A program made the position numbers and the translations under genes. Below the pieces are notes generated by a model. It ran no database searches, was not told where the DNA came from, and saw nothing but the letters and a program-made list of their open reading frames with translations. A DNA stretch of 64,000 nt from Chlorella sorokiniana (Eukaryota > Chlorophyta > Trebouxiophyceae > Chlorellales > Chlorellaceae), in the NCBI GenBank assembly GCA_025917655.1, contig CP084611.1, forward strand, positions 5,084,001 to 5,148,000. Reading direction: 5' to 3'. Below, in pieces: positions 56,887-64,000 of the stretch (positions within the stretch are counted from its first letter, which is position 1; the number at the start of each line of letters is the position of its first letter).

Positions 56887-59450
56887 TCACTGGAAAGAAT
56901 CGAAGAGGTACTTGATGTACAAGGCGGCCAGATGGCGCGTGGGCAGGGCGTGCAGCCAGCCCAGCCACGCTGCGCTGCTGTACAGCACCTGCGGTACAAG
57001 TGGCAGGGGGCCGTAGGGAAGGGGAAGAGGGGGTTCAGGGCAACGTGGCAGCCAAGATGGGTGGGCAGCCAGGAGCCGGCGCTGTGCCAGGACAGGGCCA
57101 CCGTTTTTCTGAGAGCATGCTGCATGGCATCCGTGCTTCGCCGCCACCCATTGCCTGAAAGTGTGCACTAACACCAAGTGCACACTCGCACCCCAAAACC
57201 CCCACCCACCTGTTCCTGGTGCTGCTCAAAGAGCTGGTCGATGCGTGCCGCCAGCTCAGCTTCATCCGCTGCCCGCCGCCGCTGGCGCTGGGCCAGCGTG
57301 AGGGCATGGGCTGCGTTGTCGCGGGCGCAGCAGCGCGCAGCAGCCAGAACGAGAGGGGGAGAGGCTGGGGGCCACCTGCATCCGCAGGCAGCGAAGCTTC
57401 AGCGCTGCCAGAAAACAGCGGGAGCTTGCGGCGCTCAGGCGGAAAGCACAGGGGCAGGCTGCACACCGGCTGCACGCCGTGCCTCTCCTCCCAGCTGCAT
57501 GACAACGCAAGCAGGCATTCTCCTGTCGTCACATCCTGTGATTCTGTTCTTCTTGATTTGACGCCGCTTCTGCCGGTGCCCCCGCTCCCCCTGCCCACCT
57601 GCTTCAGCGCCTTCGTGAGGCGGCGGCAGTCCAGCGGGCCAAACTCGGAGAGCATCATGCGCAGCAGCACTGTCTTAACCAGGCCTCCCAGATCATGCAC
57701 ACCTGGCGATTGGGAAGAAAGCAGGGATCAACGCAGGAGAGGGGAGGAGGGGGACAGGTGCATCGAGCCAGTCAAGGAGGTAATGATGGAGGGGCTGCGA
57801 AACAGCCAGCCACGCACGATGGCACCCTCTGGAGCAGGAGCCGCGGCGTGCGCCAGCTGGGCGGCATGCATGCAAGCGAGAGCGCGGTTCCAGCAGCGGT
57901 TGGGGGCTCACCGGGTGCGCGGTAGGCCTCGTGGCGCAGGGCCAGGTAGCTGAGCCGCGCCTCCACGGGCAGCAGCGCGGACAGCAGCAGCACCAGCTGG
58001 GGGCGCATGCTGCAGGGATCGCAGCAGCGGGGAAGAGGCCGTGAGCGGGGGGGAGGGGCGGAGGCGACGCCTCCACCTGTCCGGCCACCTGGCCAACCAT
58101 TTCCAACCCCGACAGCACCATGCTGCCGCGCTGTTGCTGCTCTTCCATCACCATGCTGTCCACAACAGGCAACAGGCAGCGGTGCCCATGCCGCCCACTT
58201 GGACAAGCAGCGATGGCCATGCCGCCCACTGGGGCCCCCACCTGAGGCTGGCCGAGCTGGCGAGCGCGTCCCAGAGGCCCCCGGCGGCGGCGCCCACGCC
58301 GCGGGGTGCGACGCCGCTCGCAGCACGGCCGGGAAGGTTCCCAGTCCGGCGTAGAGCTCGTGGTGGGAGGCCTCGCCCTCCCTCAGCGGGCTGCTCAGCT
58401 CGGGGTGCACTGAGTGGGGAAGGGGAGGCAGGAAATGCGGGCAGCAGCTGCATTGGGCTTTCTGATTGCAGGCGACGCAGCTTCAGGCGCGGCACAGCTG
58501 ATCATGGATGAGTAAAAGGGGAGGTTGTGTGAGGATGGTGCTGCTCCGACACGACACTCAGAGCAGCTGTCCCAAACAGAGCCCTTGGGAATTCCCCACC
58601 ACCGCCACCACCACCACCACCACCACCACACCCCTGCGCCCCACCCGCGTTCATGGGCACTCCCAGCTGCAGCAGGCGCTGCTCCGCGTCCAGCGCCAGG
58701 CCCCGCACGCGGGCCGCACACAGCTGCCATGCGCCGCGGGTGGCGCGCAGCGCTGCCGCCGCCGCCGCCACGGCGCTGAGTGCCCGCGCCTCAGCGGCCT
58801 CCTGGACCGCCGCAGACCCTGTGCAGGCTGCCAGGGCCCTCAAGTCTTTTATCGAAACCAGTCCAGCGCGGTAGACCAGCTCAATGAGGGGATCCGAAGT
58901 GAGCACTGACAGGCCCAGCGAGGGGCGCCGCCGCCAGCGCTGCGGGGGCCGCAGCCACCGGCGCCGGGCAGGCAGAGCCGCGTGCAGCGGGCGTGGGAGC
59001 AGGATGGAGGTGGGTTGTACCAGTCAAAAACCTCCTGGTGCATGGCGCTGCGCTGTGTCGTGAGGCCTGCAGGCAGCCAGGAGAGAAAACAGAGTGGGCA
59101 GGCTGGGCCACGAAGCCAGGGCGCCGGCGGGCGCCACTTGCTTTAAGGGGAGCGGGGCTGGCAGCTGACCGGTCTCCACAATGACAAAGTACACAGAATT
59201 TCTCATTGCAAACAGAAGGAGCGCTACAGCGCTCTCGGGCTCAATGCAAGGGCTCCCACAACTATAGCACAGCGGCGCTGCGAGGCCTCCACCGCCCGTG
59301 AAGCTGGCCTGGATGTTCTCACAAAGGCGCTCGATCCTCCGCCAGCCGGGCAGGGAGGGCTGGTTCAGAGTTGGGGCTTCAGGTAGCCCTGGTGGACGAA
59401 GCGGTCGCAGGCCTGGTGTGGGCGTCTGGAAGACTCAAAACGACGATGCA
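56887..59450 (-). CDS. Unrecognised multi-exon helical protein
   Basis: Coding character is clear, but the family is not recognised. In order on the minus strand: GWRRIERLCENIQASFTGGG and SAVALLLFAMRNSVYFVIVE (exon ending at 59170), TTQRSAMHQEVFDWYNPP (exon from 59066), SDPLIELVYRAGLVSIKDLR, LRATRGAWQLCAARVRGLAL, HPELSSPLREGEASHHELYA, QLVLLLSALLPVEARLSYLA, DLGGLVKTVLLRMMLSEFGP with LDCRRLTKALKQ, ADEAELAARIDQLFEQHQEQ and the last exon VLYSSAAWLGWLHALP..LYIKYLFDSFQ, stop at 56887. An intron ends GTACCGCAG at 56989-56997. The protein is mostly helical with Ala/Leu-rich segments and no signal peptide or clear motif. The true start and the exons near 58.9-59.0 kb are uncertain, and one frame change there may be another lost base. 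It could also be two genes. Confidence 0.5.
58595..58631. repeat. (CCA)n repeat
   Basis: About ten CCA-type units lie in an intron of the unrecognised minus-strand gene. Confidence 0.85.
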
Positions 59451-60185
59451 AGCGATGGCTTGGAGTTTCAATTCGCGACAGCAATGGCGGCCGTCGCAAG
59501 TGATCCTGCAGGCTCCCTTTCCAGTAGCGGCGCCGCGGCTGGCGGTCTTTTGCGCAGACTGAGCCGCGCGCAACTTGCAGGCCAATGAGGGCGACATTGC
59601 CTTACAAGTGCAACAAATGCACAGAAGCATGTGCAAATGCTTCTAGCAAAGGTCGCGAACTCCAGTTGGGCTGGAGCGCCACAAAACCACACAGCGCTGC
59701 TTTCGAGCCGTCCGCTGCTGAAGATGCTCAGCAGGGTGCTTGCCCCTTATGTTTGGGATAAGCAACTTCTGCTGCTTGGTTATACGCGCGTGCATCACCC
59801 CAGCCAAGCCGCCGATGCCGCTTCACTTCACCAACAGGCGGCAGCAACCAACCGCTGTGTCCTGCCAAGGATGCGTGGCGGTGCCAGTCGTTTATGATAT
59901 GTTCGTACAAGGTACATGCTACCAATGATATGGGGAACCACCAAGCACCACTCAGCTGCCCCCAACTGCTGCACATTGAACACCCTGGGCGTCAGGACTA
60001 CGGCGGCTGACTCGCTTGACGTTTAACATTATCTTAAGCGAACAGCTGCATGATGGACAGGATGTTAAATGCAACCTGCGTCCCCACCGTGCTCCGTGGC
60101 CTGCGGAGCCAGGGTCATGGGCCCAGCATGAAACCCCGGCGGGCCGCTGGCTCTGCCTCTTTCAGCTCGAGGAGCGCCCTTCACA
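59451..60185. other. Divergent intergenic region
   Basis: The region lies between the unrecognised gene (minus) and RPL35 (plus). It should hold both promoters and possibly the first exon of the minus-strand gene. Nothing else was supported. Confidence 0.35.
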
Positions 60186-62018
60186 ATGGGTGAGTGCGTC
60201 AGGGAGCGGCATCGGCGTGATGTGCCATGCCGCACTGGAGAGCAGTGCGGCGGGGAGTGTTGAAAGACCGCTGAAGCGGTCACACGTGCCTGATATGTAT
60301 GCCACGAACGCTATGGGCTGACCAGCTCGCCTGACGGCTGCATGGGAACCCGCCCATGCCTCCTTGCAGCGAAAGTTAAGGCCCACGAGCTGCGCAGCAA
60401 AGGCAAGGCGGAGCTTGAGCAGCAGGTGCGAGCCGGTGGCGCGCCGTGAAAGGTCGCAGCTGGCGGGCGGGGCGGCTCCTGCTGCCGCCCGAGGCAGCGA
60501 CTTTTGTAGGCCAGCCTCCTCCCGATTGGAAGGGGGCCAGCTTGCGCACCTATTTACTTGTGCTTGACAACTATCTGCAGCGTCACAACTGTCAGCTTGA
60601 GCCAGCATGAGCAGCACGATGCTTTGGTTGAGGATGGCTGCGTCAGCTGTGGCCAGCCTTCGTGAGGAGCCGCCTGCTTCGCCGACTGCTTCGCCATGTT
60701 TCTTGCCCTCGCCTGCAGCTCAAGGACCTTAAGCAGGAGCTTGGCGGCCTGCGCGTTGCCAAGGTCACTGGCGGCGCCCCCAACAAGCTGTCCAAGATGT
60801 GAGGCTGGATGCGGGGCCGGGGGCTGCCCGCGACGCAATCGCAGCTATGAAGGCTGCACAAACAGAGCAGCATGCAGAGCGTGGCAGCACAGCATATTGC
60901 TGGCAAATATGGTGACGCAGCACACCTGCATGCGGCCGATGGCAGATGGTGACGCAGCGCCTGGTCGTCACAGAGCGTGGGATTGCTGACGTGCCCTCTC
61001 CCATCCCCCTGCTTGCCCCTTTGCAGCAAGGTTGTGCGCAAGAGCATCGCCCGCGTGCTGACCGTGATCAGCCAGAAGCAGCGTGAGGCGCTGAAGGAGG
61101 CGTACGCCGGCAAGGTGCGGGCCGGAGGGAGCTGCAGGGGACAAGTTTGTGCAGGGCCAGCGCCAGGCCTGCACTGCTGGTCGGGGCAGCAGGGGTGGTG
61201 CTGCCCCTTTTTTATGCTGTGCAGCTGCTGGCCGCACTTGCACGGGGGATGTTTTCTGGAGACAGCTCCTAGCGGGGTGATGGCTGCGAGGGTGGCAGCA
61301 AGAACGCAGCACTGGGGACGCAGGCAATGCAGGCACAGCCAACGCTGCAGACGCGCCCAGTGCAGCGCAGAGCAGCCTGATTGGCAGCAGCTGGCGCCGG
61401 GACTGCGAGCAATCGCTGCAGTGTGATTGTGGCGGCTCGACTAGGCAGCTGTGGAGGTTCCTCGCAACTTTCAGTGCAGTCCACAGCCCAGCCACAGCCT
61501 CGTGCCACTTGGGGGCTGCTGTTGAGGGCAGCTTGAGTGGCAATGCCTCAGCTCAGCTGGGCTGAAAACCGCGCTCTCAACATCAGCCGAGCCTGAGGCC
61601 CCAGGGCTGCCGGTCGTGGGTTGATCATTCCACACCATTTCACAACTTGTGTGCAACTTGGTATCCCGCCATTCATTTGTATCGCCTGCTGCCCCTTCCG
61701 TACCGCAGAAGTACGTGCCCCTGGACCTGCGCGTCCGCAAGACCCGCGCCATCCGCCGCCGCCTCACTAAGGCCCAGGTGGGCTGCCAGCCGTGCCGCTT
61801 CTGTTGTTTTCAGGCCGCGACCCCAGCCCTGGGCTCGCGTCTGTGCTGCAGCTGCGCCTGGTGCCTGCGTGCACCCTGCGCTTGTGCTGCACGATCCCTT
61901 ATGCGCTGCTTCCAACCATCCACAATTAATGCCGTCGCCACAGGCTAACGCCAAGACCGAGAAGGCGGCCAAGAAGGCGAGCGCCTTCCCGCAGCGCAAG
62001 TACGCTGTCAAGGCGTGA
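60186..62018 (+). CDS. RPL35: 60S ribosomal protein L35 (uL29)
   Basis: Six exons: 60186-60189, 60370-60425, 60719-60795, 61027-61114, 61709-61777 and 61944-62018. The sum is 369 bases, or 122 residues, the family length, with no frame break. The first exon is only ATGG, which joined to CGAAAGTT gives [20 protein letters not shown]. It continues [60 protein letters not shown] and ends [11 protein letters not shown] start exon of ATG or ATGG is common in ribosomal protein genes. The protein sits at the peptide exit tunnel of the cytosolic 60S subunit. Intron 5 ends GTACCGCAG (61700-61708). The third and fourth introns are several times longer than the exons. TGTAA lies 57 bases past the stop. 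Confidence 0.97.
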
Positions 62019-62416
62019 GCCCGCTTGAGCGGTGCTTGACTAGGCAGCAACACACATATGTAGCAACACGCATATGTAACACCCGACCAGTGCCGTGTGC
62101 CGACTCACAGTAGGCATTCTCGAGGCAGTGGGTGCTAGCTTGTGAGAGTAACAGGGGCAGCTGGCATACCTGTGGGCCCTTCACATATGAAGGGGGCAGG
62201 AAAGATAAGAGGGGGCAGCAAGAGCAGGGGCAGGTTCAAACCAAATCAAATCGCAGAGACGTCAGGACACAGGCATGGGGCCACGCTGCCAACCCGTCTT
62301 GTCTCTCAGGCTGGGAGGTTGGCTACACGGGGGCAGACCCATCGGCACTGGGCAAGGTGTGCAGCCAGCCGTGGAGGCTGCTGGCCAGCCAGCCGGTGGT
62401 AATGTGGGTGCGGCGC
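62019..62416. other. Convergent intergenic region
   Basis: 3' flanks of RPL35 (plus) and BolA (minus). Apart from the TGTAA at 62075 nothing was recognised. Confidence 0.4.
62075..62079 (+). promoter_or_regulatory. Candidate poly(A) signal TGTAA of RPL35
   Basis: The algal poly(A) pentamer TGTAA lies 57 bases after the RPL35 stop. Confidence 0.55.
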
Positions 62417-63188
62417 TCAGCTGCCCATCTCCTCTGGCGTCTTGGTGACCATAGCGTCCACAGCGTGCACTGTTTCTTGCAGCTCCTCCCAAATGGCCTG
62501 CGGGCGCAAGAACGAAAACCTCGTGGAGGGTGAGGGGCTGCAGCAAGGGGGCGCTTGCGCGGGGATCCAGGCTGCCGACAGCCATGCCCCCTCGGTGCTG
62601 GCAGTCACGCGAAAAACGGACAGCAGACGCTGCGCATGGTTCGAATGCATCGCTCCACGCATCATCTGGGCCGAAGAAACAAGGCCCCTCCCTTCACATA
62701 CCCACATGCAGCAGACTGCAGCGCAAGCAGCCGTGCGCACCTTGTACACCATGCGCTGCCGGTTCACCGCCGACTTGCCCTCAAACTCCTTGCTGACCAC
62801 CACAATCTCCACGTGCCGCCCGTCCCCCTGCATGTCCTCCACCTGCACAAGCTCCGCGCTCAGAGCGGCCTGGCGGGGGGGGGGTTGGAAGCAAAGTGGA
62901 AAGCCGTTAAGTGCAAGCACCGGCAAGGGAAGACACGTGTCCGCAGGAGCGCGGCGCTGGGCAAGCAACACAGGCGGCTCTCACCTGAATCTTGTTCTTC
63001 ATCTGCGCCATGAGCTGGCTGCTGATGTTGTTGTCCATGCTGCTGCTGGCGCGCGCCACCAGCAGCTGGGCCGGCCGGAGCGGCACGGCGGCGGCGCGCG
63101 GGCGCAGGCTGTTGGCCGCTGCTACGCGGCCCGCCTGGCTGCACTGGCGCATCGCAGTGATGATGCGACCACTAAACAACTGTGCCAT
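62417..63188 (-). CDS. Organellar BolA-like protein
   Basis: Three exons: 62985-63188, 62741-62869 and 62417-62497. The sum is 414 bases (137 residues), frame intact. MAQLFSGRIITAMRQCSQAG and the Arg/Ala/Ser-rich N-terminus to about residue 45 look like a plastid or mitochondrial targeting peptide. The BolA domain follows: SSQLMAQMKNKIQAALSAEL, VEDMQGDGRHVEIVVVSKEF, the signature FEGKSAVNRQRMVYK and AIWEELQETVHAVDAMVTKT, ending PEEMGS. BolA proteins bind CGFS glutaredoxins through a shared iron-sulfur cluster. The Arg-x-Arg-Met-Val and the conserved His (VHAVD) are present. There is no SufE domain, so it is not a SufE1 fusion. A CGFS glutaredoxin gene lies 30 kb away in this window. Confidence 0.92.
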
Positions 63189-63638
63189 TGCACGCTGCTG
63201 CCTGCTGCTGGGGAAGTGAGAGGGTTGAGTGAAGCTGGCAACGTTAAAGGCCTGTATGCATGAATTACGTTTGCAGACGTGCGGAAGTGCAGATTGTTGA
63301 AGGAGGGGCCCGGATTGCGACCAACGAGGTAGGCCTAGTACAGGTGCGGTACCTCCCTCTTTCTCAATGCGAGAGAATTAGACGCATTTACTACAACCCG
63401 ATGTTGCCATTATTTGTGGAATCAATGTTACTACGTCAGGATAATTCCCGGCTCGATTGAGGGGCACTAGGGAAAACGGTTTCGGCACTTCAACCTAGCG
63501 TCTCGTCATAGGCGCCTCTATTGCTCACCTCACTTTTCAGGAGTAGCTCTGAGAGTCTTGGACCGCGCGACACGGCAGGCGAATGCTGGAGATTTCGGAC
63601 ACTGGTGCGCCCACACGAACCTCAACAACATGATCTGG
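63189..63638. other. Divergent intergenic region
   Basis: The region lies between the BolA start and the start of the last gene. It is comparatively AT-rich, especially 63370-63470, and no coding exon was supported. Confidence 0.4.
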
Positions 63639-64000
63639 ATGTCACAATCCATGCCTGCACTTTCTGCAATTTGCCCACAAGTCTCCGTTCCACTCCACGG
63701 GCATTCCGCCGTTCCGTCGGCGGTCCCATACTGCTGTACGCCCTGTTTTCACACAGGGCTAGTGGCGGCATACAGCCAGTTGGAACGTGCTCAGCTGCTG
63801 GCCTGCAATGGCGACTTTGTGGGCTGCCACGAGGCGTACGGCCGGCTGCAGGCGCAGCTGCGCTCCGTGGCGGCGGGCGTTGGTGACACGCTGCTGCGAC
63901 GGGAGTGGGAGCACTGCTTGCGGCGGCTAGAGCAAGAGCAGCAGCTGGCCCGAGCTTGGGAGCGGGAGTGCGCTGTTTTGGCGGCCTGGGCGGAGCGTCA
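63639..64000 (+). CDS. Unrecognised protein, 5' part only (cut by window edge)
   Basis: An open frame from the ATG at 63639 runs without a stop to the end of the window (120 codons). It starts MSQSMPALSAICPQVSVPLH and then turns into a strongly helical, charged region: LVAAYSQLERAQLLACNGDF, CHEAYGRLQAQLRSVAAGVG, REWEHCLRRLEQEQQLARAW and ERECAVLAAWAER. This second part looks like a coiled coil and is more convincing than the first. A TTTTCACACAG acceptor-like string just before GGCTAGTGG (about 63760) means the real first exon could lie elsewhere. No family recognised. Confidence 0.5.
   Translation, partial: MSQSMPALSAICPQVSVPLHGHSAVPSAVPYCCTPCFHTGLVAAYSQLERAQLLACNGDFVGCHEAYGRLQAQLRSVAAGVGDTLLRREWEHCLRRLEQEQQLARAWERECAVLAAWAER

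Noticed and set aside
1-64000. Bacterial origin of the window, CRISPR arrays, tRNA or rRNA genes, transposons or virus-like genes
   Set aside because: Spliceosomal introns, eukaryotic ribosomal, proteasome and cullin genes exclude bacteria. No direct-repeat array, cloverleaf, reverse transcriptase, transposase, capsid or integrase motif was seen in any frame.

Overview
The window is nuclear DNA of a green alga (Chlorophyta, most likely a trebouxiophyte or chlorophycean). The base composition is GC-rich. Genes are packed on both strands and split by many introns of 100-400 bases. Several transcripts carry the algal poly(A) signal TGTAA. The products are plastid and core eukaryotic proteins: a Rieske oxygenase, an ABA4-like carotenoid protein, a GIY-YIG/CGFS glutaredoxin, plastid-type BolA, CUL1, a 20S proteasome beta subunit, complex I B12, RPL35, a UBP3/4-like deubiquitinase and a folate-biopterin transporter. 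No RNA gene, CRISPR array, virus-like element or complete transposon was seen.

Layout. 1-1.8 kb: Rieske oxygenase (-), running off the left edge. 2.4-2.5 kb: complex I B12 subunit (+). 2.8-4.7 kb: proteasome beta-1 type subunit (-). 5.3-7.0 kb: a protein of bacterial character (-). 7.8-8.9 kb: small membrane protein (+). 9.6-13.8 kb: Gln-rich GATA-like zinc-finger protein (-). 14.1-20.2 kb: WD40-repeat protein with an acidic N-terminus (-). 20-27 kb: an ancient tandem duplication with two F-box/LRR genes (+), which also copied the first exon of the WD40 gene and the last exon of a thioesterase gene as orphan exons. 26.7-29.3 kb: type II thioesterase-like hydrolase (-). 29.6-32.4 kb: glutaredoxin S16 type (-). 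32.9-36.9 kb: deubiquitinase (+). 37.3-38.3 kb: ABA4-like (+). 38.7-46.9 kb: cullin-1 (-). 48.1-51.3 kb: folate-biopterin transporter family (-). 52.3-54.8 kb: secreted four-LysM protein (+). 56.9-59.5 kb: unrecognised gene (-). 60.2-62.0 kb: RPL35 (+). 62.4-63.2 kb: BolA (-). 63.6 kb to the edge: start of an unrecognised gene (+).

Functional links. CUL1 and two F-box-like/LRR proteins suggest SCF ubiquitin ligases; the proteasome subunit and deubiquitinase belong to the same pathway. A GRXS16-type glutaredoxin and a plastid-type BolA are known partners in plants. I see no operon-like system; neighbours are mostly unrelated housekeeping genes.

Two properties of the sequence matter for reading it. 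Many clear genes lose frame by exactly one base at a short homopolymer run, which looks like assembly error; other genes (RPL35, BolA, LysM, the small membrane protein) read cleanly. GC-AG introns and a recurrent 3' splice-site string, GTACCGCAG, also stand out. Exon boundaries were read by eye from splice signals, phase and family similarity.
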